Below the pieces are notes generated by a model. The model was not told the DNA's origin and ran no database searches. It saw only the letters and a list, made by a program, of their open reading frames with translations. Shown here piece after piece: positions 54,232 to 62,713 of a stretch of 64,000 nucleotides of DNA. Source of the DNA: Sulfitobacter sp. M39 (GTDB lineage Bacteria > Pseudomonadota > Alphaproteobacteria > Rhodobacterales > Rhodobacteraceae); assembly GCF_021735935.1 (NCBI RefSeq), contig NZ_WMDZ01000001.1, positions 1,488,001 through 1,552,000 on the forward strand, read 5' to 3'. The position numbers and the translations under genes are program-made. The first letter of the stretch is position 1, and every line of letters starts with the position of its first letter.

Positions 54232-54257
54232 AAAAGGGGCGGCATCTGCGCCGCCCC
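54232..54257 (-). terminator. Intra-operon stem-loop after the binding-protein gene
   Basis: GGGGCGGC at 54236-54243 pairs with 54250-54257, and AAAA at 54232-54235 gives TTTT on the reverse strand. It would lower expression of the permeases relative to the binding protein. Confidence 0.75.
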
Positions 54258-54265
54258 GATCAGGA

Positions 54266-55000
54266 TCAGAATGTTTTAGCTTCTTCGCCGAACCATTTGA
54301 TGATCAGCTTGTTCAGGCTACCATCGTCCTTCATGGACTGGATCGCGGCGTCGAATTTCGCTTTCAGCTCTGTGTCGCTTTCGCGCAGGCCAAGACCGAT
54401 GCCGCCGCCCAGTGGCACGTCGTCACCGACGAAAACCATCTCGCCGCCGGATTCCTCGACCGTGGGGACCAGCGCGTCCTTGTCGGCGAAAACCGCATCC
54501 GCTTCGCCATTGTTCACGGCTGCGACGGTTTCATCATAAGTGGCGAATTCCAGCAGGGTGGCACCGGATTCAGCCACGTGACCGGCTTGGATCGTGCTGG
54601 TCTGTGCTGCAACAACACCGCCCATCACATCGGCATCCGCCGATTTCGCCGCATAGGCGGACGCCGCGGGCGGGAAGTAGTTCTGTGTGAAATCAATCAC
54701 TTCTTCACGCTCGTCGGTGATGCTCATACCGGCGATGATGGTGTCGTAGTTGCCCGATGTCAGGTTCGGGATGATGCTATCCCATTCGTTGGTGACCCAT
54801 TCGCAGGTCAGCTCGGCACGGGCGCAAAGCTCGTCCCCGACTTCGCGCTCGAAGCCGTCTACTTCGCCCGCGTCATTCAGGAAGTTATAGGGAGGGTAGG
54901 CCCCTTCGGTCCCCATGCGGATGGTTTTGCCGTGGGCGTCTGCCATGGCGAAACCGGTGCTCAGCGCGAGTGCGGCGGTTGCAAGAACGAGTGTTTTCAT
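54266..55000 (-). CDS. Polar amino-acid-type ABC transporter substrate-binding protein (HisJ-like)
   Basis: 244 residues with a signal peptide (MKTLVLATAALALSTGFAMA). The type II binding-protein core shows IRMGTEGAYPPYNFLNDAGEVDGFEREVGDELCARAELTCEWVTNEWDSIIPNLTSGNYDTIIAGMSITDEREEVIDF, close to LAO/HisJ proteins, with the two Cys expected for a disulfide. It is periplasmic and determines specificity. Gly/Tyr and Asp positions suggest a ligand with an amino group; a basic amino acid or polyamine-like compound is consistent with the operon. Confidence 0.92.
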   Translation of the reverse strand: MKTLVLATAALALSTGFAMADAHGKTIRMGTEGAYPPYNFLNDAGEVDGFEREVGDELCARAELTCEWVTNEWDSIIPNLTSGNYDTIIAGMSITDEREEVIDFTQNYFPPAASAYAAKSADADVMGGVVAAQTSTIQAGHVAESGATLLEFATYDETVAAVNNGEADAVFADKDALVPTVEESGGEMVFVGDDVPLGGGIGLGLRESDTELKAKFDAAIQSMKDDGSLNKLIIKWFGEEAKTF

Positions 55001-55036
55001 TTTTGAAGTCTCCCAGTTTATTGTTTTTAGGTGGTT

Positions 55037-55813
55037 TTACTCTGCGTGAGTGGCCGAGAGGAACCCGCGCAGACGTTCTGATTTAGGGGCGCCGAACAGG
55101 TCTTCGGGGGCCCCTTGTTCTTCGATCAAACCCTGATGCAGGAAAACGACGTGATCCGAGACATCGGCCGCCAGTTTCATATCATGGGTTACGATCATCA
55201 TGGTCCGCCCTTCGGCGGCCAGATCCTTGATGACTTTGACGACCTCTTGCTCAAGCTCGGGGTCCAGCGCCGAGGTCGGTTCGTCGAATAGCAATGCTTC
55301 GGGCTCCATGCACAGCCCGCGTGCGATGGCGGCGCGTTGTTGCTGGCCGCCCGACAGTTGCGCTGGAAAGACATCGCATTTGTCGCCAATCCCCACCTTG
55401 TCAAGATAGGCACGCGCGGCGGCCTCAACCTCGGCGCGGTCGCGGCGCAGGACGGTCAGCGGGGCCTCCATCACGTTTTGCAGGATCGTCATATGGGACC
55501 ACAGGTTGAACTGTTGGAACACCATCGACAGATTCGTGCGGATGCGCAGCACCTGTTTGGGATCGGCAGGGCGGCGGTGATGACCGGTGCCTTTCCAGGT
55601 GACAGCTTCACCGTTGAAGCGCAAATCGCCCTGTTGGCTGTCTTCCAGCAGGTTACAGCAGCGCAGCAACGTCGATTTGCCGGAGCCGGACGACCCGATC
55701 AGCGAGATGACGTGCCCGCGCGGGGCCTTGACCGACACCCCCTTGAGCACCTCCAGAGGGCCATAAGCCTTGTGAAGATTGTTGATCTCAATAACGGGGG
55801 GCTGATCTGTCAC
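55037..55813 (-). CDS. Polar amino-acid ABC transporter ATP-binding protein (HisP-like)
   Basis: 258 residues. Walker A GSSGSGKST at about 40-48, signature LSGGQQQRAAI, Walker B ALLFDEPTSALD and the switch His in MIVTHDM are intact. GTGHHRRPADPKQVLRIRTNLSMVFQQFNLWSHMT is typical of HisP/GlnQ. It is the first gene of the transport and catabolism block, followed 36 bp later by the binding-protein gene. Confidence 0.95.
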   Translation of the reverse strand: MTDQPPVIEINNLHKAYGPLEVLKGVSVKAPRGHVISLIGSSGSGKSTLLRCCNLLEDSQQGDLRFNGEAVTWKGTGHHRRPADPKQVLRIRTNLSMVFQQFNLWSHMTILQNVMEAPLTVLRRDRAEVEAAARAYLDKVGIGDKCDVFPAQLSGGQQQRAAIARGLCMEPEALLFDEPTSALDPELEQEVVKVIKDLAAEGRTMMIVTHDMKLAADVSDHVVFLHQGLIEEQGAPEDLFGAPKSERLRGFLSATHAE

Positions 55814-55940
55814 TGTGCTGCCTTATTGTGCATTCCGCAGCAAGTTAAGGTGATTTTAAGGGGGATTTGCAATCCAGAACTTGGGTTTCGCCCAATAATT
55901 CAACGGTTGACCCCGCGTAAATTCACCGCCTGCGCGTAAA

Positions 55941-56381
55941 CTAGTCTTTGTCTTCAATCTGCTTGCGCACGATGGCGCTGTCGGTGTCTGTGACCCCCAG
56001 CAAGTTGGCCACCAACCGCAGCAATGCGTTTTCTTCGTCAGAGCGGCTGCCATCGGCCAGCACGACCTCCCACAGGGCTTTGATCACGGCAAGGCGGTCG
56101 TCATAGGGTACGGCATCCTTGATCGCGCGGGTAAAGCGGACGGTATCGGGGGCTTCGGCCTCTAGCGCTTCGGCGTCCGCCCGCAGGGAGGCGGTGCCGT
56201 CAGCGTCCAGTGCATAGCGTTTCGCGATGATCTGGTCGATGCGCGCGCGCTCGGACGGGGCGTATTCATTATCCGACTTGGCAATGCGCACCAAAAGCGC
56301 GGTCAGCGCAAGGCGGGCATCCCCATCGGGAAGCTGGGCGGGATCAGGCTGGGTCAGCCGTTTGATGAATTCTGCGAACAT
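55941..56381 (-). CDS. TerB-like protein, copy 2
   Basis: 146 residues, soluble and all-helical. DARLALTALLVRIAKSDNEYAPSERARIDQIIAKRYAL and later YDDRLAVIKALWEVVLADGSRSDEENALLRLVANLLGVTDTDS match the TerB/DjlA N-terminal fold, whose acidic residues bind metal. The tellurite-resistance label is from homology; no ter operon is present. It shares about a third of its residues with its neighbour, so they are tandem duplicates. Confidence 0.82.
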   Translation of the reverse strand: MFAEFIKRLTQPDPAQLPDGDARLALTALLVRIAKSDNEYAPSERARIDQIIAKRYALDADGTASLRADAEALEAEAPDTVRFTRAIKDAVPYDDRLAVIKALWEVVLADGSRSDEENALLRLVANLLGVTDTDSAIVRKQIEDKD

Positions 56382-56418
56382 GGGCGTGATATAGAGCGGT
56401 TGCGGCGCAAGGCCAAGG

Positions 56419-56856
56419 TCACAAAGCGTTCAGCGCTTTTTCGCGGGCGGCGGTCATGTCCGCGTCGCTGAGGCCAAGTGCGGTTTCAATGGCCAGCAGC
56501 TGGATCTCTTCGTCGTCGTCACGTGCGCCATCCGCAAGCGCCACAGACCACATCGCATCGCCAAGCGCCTTGCGGTCGTCATAGGCGACTTCCTCGCGCA
56601 GGATCTGGGCGAATTCGGGCGTACCGGGGGCGTGGCGTTCCAGCGCTTCGCAGGTGGCGCGCAGTTTCGCGGCCTCGATCGGTTTCAGGCCAAAGGTCTG
56701 GGCGAGGATGCGGTCGATCTGCCCCACTTCGGCAGCGCGGTAGGTGCGGTCGGCCAGCGCCACACGCACCAGCAACGCCCCAAGGGCAAGCTGGGGGGTC
56801 GGCTGTGGCAGCGGCTTGGGGTCCGGCTTGCGGCGGGGGAATAGACGTTCAAACAT
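56419..56856 (-). CDS. TerB-like protein, copy 1
   Basis: 145 residues. A basic, Pro-rich start (FPRRKPDPKPLPQPTP) leads into LALGALLVRVALADRTYRAAEVGQIDRILAQTFGL and YDDRKALGDAMWSVALADGARDDDEEIQLLAIETALGLSD, again TerB-like. It lies 37 bp upstream of the paralogue on the same strand. Function is unknown; metal binding by the acidic loop (DDDEE) is an inference. Confidence 0.82.
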   Translation of the reverse strand: MFERLFPRRKPDPKPLPQPTPQLALGALLVRVALADRTYRAAEVGQIDRILAQTFGLKPIEAAKLRATCEALERHAPGTPEFAQILREEVAYDDRKALGDAMWSVALADGARDDDEEIQLLAIETALGLSDADMTAAREKALNAL

Positions 56857-56991
56857 GGCAACTCTTTATCCTTGCGGGCACATGAGGCTAACCCGATTCC
56901 GCGCGCAGCGTTCCGTTTTTCCCATATTCGCAAAGGGGTGATGTATAAAAAGCGCAATGCCGCAGGGGCAGGCGCGGGGCCTGTCGCGACC

Positions 56992-57285
56992 TTAGGCGTC
57001 ATACCCTTCGACGATGACCAGATTTCCATCAGAGACGGACGACCGGATATCTTTGGCCGCCTGATACCCCTCGCTTTCATAGCAGGCCACAGCATCGGCC
57101 AGCGAGGCAAACTCGATCACCACGATGCGCGGGTGTGACGTACCTTCGCGGATGTCTGGCGTGGCCCCACGGACCAGAAACTTTGCCCCGAAATCGGCAA
57201 AAGGCTTGGCATTTGCAGCGCGGTATTTGTCGTAGACTTCGGCATCGCGCACGTCGACGTTAGCGATCCAGTAACCTTTGGGCAT
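56992..57285 (-). CDS. DUF1330 family protein
   Basis: 97 residues, normal length for this dimeric alpha/beta-barrel (ferredoxin-like) fold. PKGYWIANVDVRDAEVYDKYRAANAKPFADFGAKFLVRGA and HPRIVVIEFASLADAVACYESEGYQAAKDIRSSVSDGNLVIVEGYD are the family pattern. Function unknown, often tied to oxidation or stress. It sits just downstream of rlmJ (10 bp), so probably the same transcript. Confidence 0.9.
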   Translation of the reverse strand: MPKGYWIANVDVRDAEVYDKYRAANAKPFADFGAKFLVRGATPDIREGTSHPRIVVIEFASLADAVACYESEGYQAAKDIRSSVSDGNLVIVEGYDA

Positions 57286-57295
57286 CGGGGGCTCC

Positions 57296-58078
57296 TTATC
57301 GGGGTAGGGTTTTGAACTTGGCCGTCAGACGGGCCGCTTCTTCTTTCAGCCCATAGGGCGGGTTCAGCACGAACATGCCTGACCCGACCATCCCGTGACC
57401 GGGGCGGGCAGGGGCAAAGCTGACTTCGTGACGCAGGGCCTCGGGGTGGGCACCCATCAGCGCGCTGAGCATCGGTTGATGCGCTTTATTGGTCAAAATC
57501 GGATACCACAGTGCAATGATGCCGACGTTCCACGCGCGCGCCAGCTTGCCAATGTGGCGCGGGATATCGGCATAGTCGGTTTTGATCTCGAAGCTGGGGT
57601 CGATCAGCATCAGGCCACGGCGCGGCGTGGGCGGGGTCAGGGCAAAGGCCATGTCGAACCCGTCGCGGTGGTGGCATTTGACGTCATAGGGCGACATCGC
57701 CAGATCAAGTGCCGCATGTTCGCCGGGGTGCAGTTCGGCCAGATGGATGCTGTCGCTGTCGCGCAGCAGCTTGGCCGCCAGCAGGGGCGAACCGGGGTAT
57801 GCGTCTGCGCCGTGTTCACCGGTGATCTGGTCTAGCACCTGTGCGTAAGGGTGCGCATCGTCGAACCAGCCGCGCACGCGGCCAATGCCCTGCGCCGCCT
57901 CGCCTGTTTTCAGCGCGGGCGTGTCGGACAGGTCATACAGCGCGCGCCCCGCATGGGTTTCCATATAGGACAGCGGTTTGTCCTTGCGGGTCAGATACCC
58001 CAACATCCACGCCAGCAGGCTGTGTTTGTGAACATCGGCCAGATTGCCGGCGTGGTAGATATGTTGGTAGCTGAGCAT
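57296..58078 (-). CDS. rlmJ: 23S rRNA (adenine(2030)-N(6))-methyltransferase
   Basis: 260 residues. It begins MLSYQHIYHAGNLADVHKH, the RlmJ start, with YMETHAGRALYDL soon after. The N6-adenine methyltransferase motif reads LIDPSFEIKTDY, where the usual DPPY/F has Ser in place of the second Pro. VLNPPYGLKEEA lies near the end. It methylates A2030 of 23S rRNA using S-adenosylmethionine. ATG 58078 is 24 bp from the end of pyrG. Confidence 0.9.
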   Translation of the reverse strand: MLSYQHIYHAGNLADVHKHSLLAWMLGYLTRKDKPLSYMETHAGRALYDLSDTPALKTGEAAQGIGRVRGWFDDAHPYAQVLDQITGEHGADAYPGSPLLAAKLLRDSDSIHLAELHPGEHAALDLAMSPYDVKCHHRDGFDMAFALTPPTPRRGLMLIDPSFEIKTDYADIPRHIGKLARAWNVGIIALWYPILTNKAHQPMLSALMGAHPEALRHEVSFAPARPGHGMVGSGMFVLNPPYGLKEEAARLTAKFKTLPR

Positions 58079-58102
58079 GCCGTTGGCCGCCTTTCGCGAG
58101 GG

Positions 58103-59752
58103 TCAGACCAGCCGCGACATTTCCTTGGCGGCGCGGATGAAATCCTTGAACAAGGGGTGCGGATCAAAGGGTTTGGATTTGAGTTCGGGGTGGAACTGCA
58201 CACCGATGAACCACGGGTGATCGGACCATTCCACGATCTCGGGCAGCATGCCGTCGGGCGACATCCCCGAGAAGGTAAGACCCGCTTTTTCAAGCTGTTC
58301 GCGGTAGGCGGTATCGACCTCATATCGGTGGCGGTGACGTTCGTCGATGGACGTGGTGCCATAGACTTTGGCCACGTTCGACCCTTCTTTCAGCGTCGCG
58401 TCATAGGCACCAAGCCGCATGGTGCCGCCTTTGTCGTCGTCGAGCTTGCGTTCGACCTTGTGGTTGCCCTGCACCCATTCCTTGAGGTGGTAGACCACGG
58501 GTTCGAACCGTTTCTTGCCGGTGGATTCGTGGTCGAATTCTTCCGAGCCTGCGGTTGTGAGGCCGGCCACGTTGCGCGCGGCTTCGATCACGGCCATCTG
58601 CATGCCCAGACATATCCCCAGATAGGGGACTTTCTGCTCGCGGGCATATTGCGCCGCCTTGATCTTGCCCTCGGTGCCGCGTTCGCCAAAGCCGCCGGGC
58701 ACAAGGATCGCGTGGAACCCTTCGAGGTGGGCCGATACATCATCGCTTTGATCAAAAACCTCGGCATCGACCCAGTCGATCTTGACCTTGACGCGGTTGG
58801 CCATGCCACCGTGGGTCAGTGCCTCTGCAATCGATTTATAGGCATCTTCCAGCTGGGTGTATTTGCCGACGATGGCGACGTTCACTTCGCCTTCGGGGTT
58901 GTGCACGCGGTCAGAGACATCGCGCCAGACCGACAGTTCGGGCTTGGGGGCGGGGGAAATATCGAACGCGTCCAGCACGGCCTGATCCAGCCCCTGCGCA
59001 TGATAGGCCAGCGGCGCGTCATAGATGGTTTTCAGGTCATAGGCCGCGACCACGGCCTCTTTGCGGACGTTACAGAACAGGGCGATTTTCTCGCGCTCTT
59101 TCTCGGGGATGGGGTGTTCGGAGCGGCAGACCAGAATATCCGGCGCGATCCCAATGCTTTGCAGTTCCTTGACGGAGTGTTGCGTCGGCTTGGTCTTTAG
59201 CTCGCCGCTGGCCGCGAGATAGGGCAGCAGGGTGAGGTGCATGAAGATACACTGGCCGCGTGGCTTATCGTGGCTGAACTGGCGGATCGCTTCGAAGAAG
59301 GGCAGGCCTTCGATATCGCCGACGGTACCGCCGATTTCGCACAGCATAAAGTCGACCTCGTCATCGCCGACATGCAGGAAATCTTTGATCTCGTTGGTGA
59401 CGTGGGGAATCACCTGAATGGTCTTGCCCAGATAGTCGCCGCGCCGCTCTTTCTCGAGCACGGTGGAATAGACCCGGCCCGAGCTGATCGAATCCGTCTT
59501 GCGCGCGGCCACGCCGGTAAAGCGTTCGTAGTGGCCCAGATCCAGATCGGTTTCGGCGCCATCGTCGGTGACGAAAACCTCGCCATGTTCAAAGGGCGAC
59601 ATCGTGCCGGGATCGACGTTCAGATAGGGGTCCAGTTTGCGCAGACGGACGGAGTATCCGCGCGCTTGCAACAAGGCCCCCAAGGCCGCAGAGGCAAGGC
59701 CTTTGCCAAGGCTGGAAACCACACCACCGGTGATGAAAATATAGCGTGCCAT
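58103..59752 (-). CDS. pyrG: CTP synthase
   Basis: 549 residues. The N-terminal synthetase domain starts [78 protein letters not shown]; the C-terminal glutaminase domain holds [20 protein letters not shown] (Cys) and [11 protein letters not shown] (His, Glu). It aminates UTP to CTP with glutamine and ATP. It follows secG after 177 bp, a pairing common in alphaproteobacteria. A GCTGCGG stem near 59807 lies in the gap. Confidence 0.97.
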   Translation of the reverse strand: MARYIFITGGVVSSLGKGLASAALGALLQARGYSVRLRKLDPYLNVDPGTMSPFEHGEVFVTDDGAETDLDLGHYERFTGVAARKTDSISSGRVYSTVLEKERRGDYLGKTIQVIPHVTNEIKDFLHVGDDEVDFMLCEIGGTVGDIEGLPFFEAIRQFSHDKPRGQCIFMHLTLLPYLAASGELKTKPTQHSVKELQSIGIAPDILVCRSEHPIPEKEREKIALFCNVRKEAVVAAYDLKTIYDAPLAYHAQGLDQAVLDAFDISPAPKPELSVWRDVSDRVHNPEGEVNVAIVGKYTQLEDAYKSIAEALTHGGMANRVKVKIDWVDAEVFDQSDDVSAHLEGFHAILVPGGFGERGTEGKIKAAQYAREQKVPYLGICLGMQMAVIEAARNVAGLTTAGSEEFDHESTGKKRFEPVVYHLKEWVQGNHKVERKLDDDKGGTMRLGAYDATLKEGSNVAKVYGTTSIDERHRHRYEVDTAYREQLEKAGLTFSGMSPDGMLPEIVEWSDHPWFIGVQFHPELKSKPFDPHPLFKDFIRAAKEMSRLV

Positions 59753-59929
59753 GTGATGAAGGCCCCCGTGAGTTCAGATTTGATGCGGCAAAAGCCAAGC
59801 AATTGAGCTGCGGAAAACCGCAGCATCACGGGACTTAAGCCTAACAGGATTCGGATGGAAAAAGCAAGGCCAAGCCGCAACATCATGTTGCGTATCTTGG
59901 CCCAACCTCAAGCTGTTGTAGTGTCTGGA

Positions 59930-60298
59930 TCAATCCGCAGTCGGCACTTGCGGTGTATTTTCCGCAGGTGTCGGTGGCAGCAGCGCGTCGGCATCGGGCA
60001 GCGCTGGTGCGTCACCCTGGTTCAGCGCTGGTGGCGTGCCGCCCAGACGATCGATAACCGAAGAACCGGCAGATTTTTCAGCCGCGATAATGGTCAGCGT
60101 GATCGAGGTCACGATAAAGGCCGCGGCCAGAACCCAGGTCAGTTTACCCATGGCTGTGGCTGCCGAACGACCGGAAACGGCTCCGCCGCCACCGCCGCCG
60201 CCCATGCCAAGGCCGCCCCCTTCGGACCGTTGCAGCAACACGACTGCAATCAGGCCAAGGGCCAGAATGAGATGGACAATCAGGACTACATTTTCCAT
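59930..60298 (-). CDS. secG: Preprotein translocase subunit SecG
   Basis: 122 residues. The two SecG membrane helices are VVLIVHLILALGLIAVVLLQRSEGGGLGMG and WVLAAAFIVTSITLTIIAA, separated by the glycine-rich cytoplasmic loop and SGRSAATAMGK. A Pro/Ala-rich C-terminal tail of about 45 residues follows, longer than in E. coli but usual in Rhodobacterales. It assists SecYEG in protein export. It precedes pyrG on the same strand. Confidence 0.95.
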   Translation of the reverse strand: MENVVLIVHLILALGLIAVVLLQRSEGGGLGMGGGGGGGAVSGRSAATAMGKLTWVLAAAFIVTSITLTIIAAEKSAGSSVIDRLGGTPPALNQGDAPALPDADALLPPTPAENTPQVPTAD

Positions 60299-60417
60299 GG
60301 GTACCTACGGCTCTGCGTTTTGGACTTTGGGCGTGTCTAGGCAAGTTTGCCTATGGGGGCAAGGGAGGATTGGCACCCGCGGTGCCGCTTGGGCGGAAAG
60401 CCCGTGTGAAAGCCGCC

Positions 60418-60813
60418 TCAGGTTTCCACATCGTCCACGTCTGCCTGACCGGATACCGCCCTGCGAAAGATGCTCCAGCTGAGGCCGATGCCCAGCACAA
60501 AGCTCAACGCGACAAGGCCGAGCCAGAGGTTAAAGCTGCGATTGTCCAGTCTTAGGATGCCCAGATCATAGAGCACCCAAAGGCTTGACCCCACCAGCGC
60601 CAGCACCAGCAGCATCCCCAGCCCACCGATAGAGCGTAGCGTCGCGCGCAGATAGATCACGTAGCCGATGAACAGCAAAAGCCCCAGCAGCACCGCGACG
60701 GACAGGTTCATATGCCCGTATCGCTGCGCCCAAGTGACATAGTTATAAGGGGTCGGGTTAAAGGTCGCGGCCAGCAAGACAAAGGCGCAGGCCCAACGTA
60801 TGATGAATCCCAT
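60418..60813 (-). CDS. Small four-helix membrane protein (DUF6524-like)
   Basis: 131 residues with four hydrophobic helices: IIRWACAFVLLAATFNPTPYN, LSVAVLLGLLLFIGYVIYL, GGLGMLLVLALVGSSLWVL and LWLGLVALSFVLGIGLSW. FNPTPYNYVTWA between helices one and two is typical of DUF6524, as I recall it. The tail is acidic. ATG 60813 has GGAAG eight bases ahead; the ATG further upstream lacks one. Function unknown. Divergent from purA. Confidence 0.7.
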   Translation of the reverse strand: MGFIIRWACAFVLLAATFNPTPYNYVTWAQRYGHMNLSVAVLLGLLLFIGYVIYLRATLRSIGGLGMLLVLALVGSSLWVLYDLGILRLDNRSFNLWLGLVALSFVLGIGLSWSIFRRAVSGQADVDDVET

Positions 60814-61028
60814 CTGCGGTACTTCCTTCATTGATCCGTCACGGAATATCGGTGCAGCCTAGGCAAAGTCTATGGCCCGTTGCGAAGTTTCACGGCCCGA
60901 GGCTGATAAATGCCCAGAAAAATGACGCGGCGGCGTTTTGGCTGCATTTTACAGTTTCGGTCCCCGACGGTCGTCGCTATACCTCCACGGGTTTGCACGG
61001 TTATTTGAACTGTTAAAGGAATATCTTC

Positions 61029-62324
61029 ATGGCCAACGTCGTAGTCGTAGGCGCCCAATGGGGCGACGAAGGAAAAGGCAAAATCGTGGACTGGCTCAGC
61101 GAACGGGCCGATGTCATCGCGCGTTTTCAGGGCGGCCATAACGCGGGCCACACATTGGTCATCGACGGCAAGGTCTACAAGCTGCACGCGCTGCCTTCGG
61201 GCGTTGTCCGCGGGGGCAAGCTTTCGGTCATCGGTAACGGTGTTGTGCTGGACCCGTGGCACCTGCTGAAAGAGATCGAGACGATCCGCGCCCAAGGCGT
61301 AGAGATCACGCCGGAAACGCTGATGATCGCGGAAAACACACCGCTGATCATGCCCTACCACGGCGAGCTGGACCGCGCCCGCGAAGAGGCCGCGTCAAAA
61401 GGCACCAAGATCGGCACCACCGGTCGCGGCATCGGCCCGTGCTACGAGGATAAAGTCGGCCGTCGCGCCATCCGCGTTGCCGATCTGGCTGATCCTGCCA
61501 CGCTTGAAGCCCGCGTTGACCGCGCGTTGCAGCACCATGATCCGCTGCGCAAGGGTCTGGGCGTCGAAGCCATCGACCGCGACGGGCTGGTTGAACTGCT
61601 TAAAGAGATCGCACCGAAGATCCTTGAATACGCAGCACCTGTCTGGAAGGTGATGAACGAAAAGCGCAAGGCCGGTAAGCGTATCCTGTTCGAAGGGGCG
61701 CAAGGCGCGCTGCTGGACATCGACTTTGGCACCTATCCTTTCGTCACGTCGTCGAACGTGATTGCAGGGCAGGCGGCAACAGGTGTCGGCATCGGACCGG
61801 GCGCGATCAACTATGTGCTGGGCATCGTCAAAGCCTATACCACCCGCGTGGGCGAAGGGCCGTTCCCGACCGAACTGCATGATGCGGACGGTCAGCGCTT
61901 GGGCGAGCGGGGCCATGAATTCGGCACCACCACCGGGCGTAAGCGTCGCTGTGGCTGGTTCGATGCGGCTTTGGTGCGCCAGACCTGCGCGACCAGCGGC
62001 GTCACCGGCATCTCGCTCACGAAACTGGACGTGCTGGACGGGTTTGAAACGCTCAAGATCTGCACCGGCTATGAGCTGGACGGCGCGCAGTTGGACTATC
62101 TGCCCACAGCGGCCGATCAGCAAGCCCGCTGCACCCCCATCTACGAGGAAATGCCCGGTTGGTCCGAAAGCACCGAAGGCGCGCGCAGCTGGGCCGATCT
62201 GCCAGCGAATGCGATCAAATATGTGCGCCGCGTCGAAGAGCTGATCCAGTGCCCCGTGGCACTGCTGTCGACCTCGCCAGAGCGGGACGACACGATTCTG
62301 GTCACCGACCCCTTCGCCGATTGA
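61029..62324 (+). CDS. purA: Adenylosuccinate synthase
   Basis: 431 residues. [37 protein letters not shown] is the GTP/IMP-binding start, [24 protein letters not shown] the IMP loop, and [26 protein letters not shown] follows. The tail is [13 protein letters not shown]. It converts IMP and aspartate to adenylosuccinate with GTP. AAAGGAATATCTTC precedes ATG 61029. DUF2842 follows after 54 bp. Confidence 0.98.
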   Translation: MANVVVVGAQWGDEGKGKIVDWLSERADVIARFQGGHNAGHTLVIDGKVYKLHALPSGVVRGGKLSVIGNGVVLDPWHLLKEIETIRAQGVEITPETLMIAENTPLIMPYHGELDRAREEAASKGTKIGTTGRGIGPCYEDKVGRRAIRVADLADPATLEARVDRALQHHDPLRKGLGVEAIDRDGLVELLKEIAPKILEYAAPVWKVMNEKRKAGKRILFEGAQGALLDIDFGTYPFVTSSNVIAGQAATGVGIGPGAINYVLGIVKAYTTRVGEGPFPTELHDADGQRLGERGHEFGTTTGRKRRCGWFDAALVRQTCATSGVTGISLTKLDVLDGFETLKICTGYELDGAQLDYLPTAADQQARCTPIYEEMPGWSESTEGARSWADLPANAIKYVRRVEELIQCPVALLSTSPERDDTILVTDPFAD

Positions 62325-62378
62325 TCTGACACGCCGGGGCCCTTTGGGGCCCTTGGCACGTGATGAAAGGACGACACG

Positions 62379-62609
62379 ATGGCCCTTGGATATAAAGCAC
62401 GCCGCCGGTGGGCGCTGGTCATTCTGCTGATTGGTCTGCCGCTCTATATCATTGCGGCGGTGGTCACCGTGTCGCTGTTTGACCGGCCACCCTTCTGGAT
62501 CGAACTGGTGATCTATATCGCGCTTGGCGTGGTCTGGGCGATCCCGTTCAAATTTGTGTTCAAGGGGATCGGTCAGGCGGACCCGAACGCGGATCGCGAC
62601 GCAGAATAA
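62379..62609 (+). CDS. DUF2842 family membrane protein
   Basis: 76 residues with two membrane helices: RWALVILLIGLPLYIIAAVVTVSLF and WIELVIYIALGVVWAIPFKFVF, followed by FKGIGQADPN. Placement just after purA is common in alphaproteobacteria. No function is assigned. ATGAAAGGACGACACG gives AAAGGACG ahead of ATG 62379. A strong terminator lies 50 bp downstream. Confidence 0.88.
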   Translation: MALGYKARRRWALVILLIGLPLYIIAAVVTVSLFDRPPFWIELVIYIALGVVWAIPFKFVFKGIGQADPNADRDAE

Positions 62610-62658
62610 CCCGTTTCGCCTGCACGTCTTAGAGCGTTGCAGACCACCATTATCCCAT

Positions 62659-62687
62659 AAAAAACGGCCCCCGAGGGGGCCGTTTTT
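62659..62687. terminator. Bidirectional rho-independent terminator
   Basis: AAAAAA, then CGGCCCCC (62665-62672), GA, GGGGGCCG (62675-62682), then TTTTT. It serves the purA transcript forward and the acidic-protein gene in reverse. Confidence 0.9.
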
Positions 62688-62713
62688 CGTTTCGGTCGTC
62701 ATGTCCTGCCCGC

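Noticed and set aside
57851..59200. 449-codon forward frame opposite rlmJ and pyrG
   Set aside because: It spans two unrelated reverse-strand genes and has shadow-like composition.
59807..59824. GCTGCGG-AAAA-CCGCAGC stem between secG and pyrG as a terminator
   Set aside because: The stem is perfect, but no T-run follows on the reverse strand; it may be structural only.
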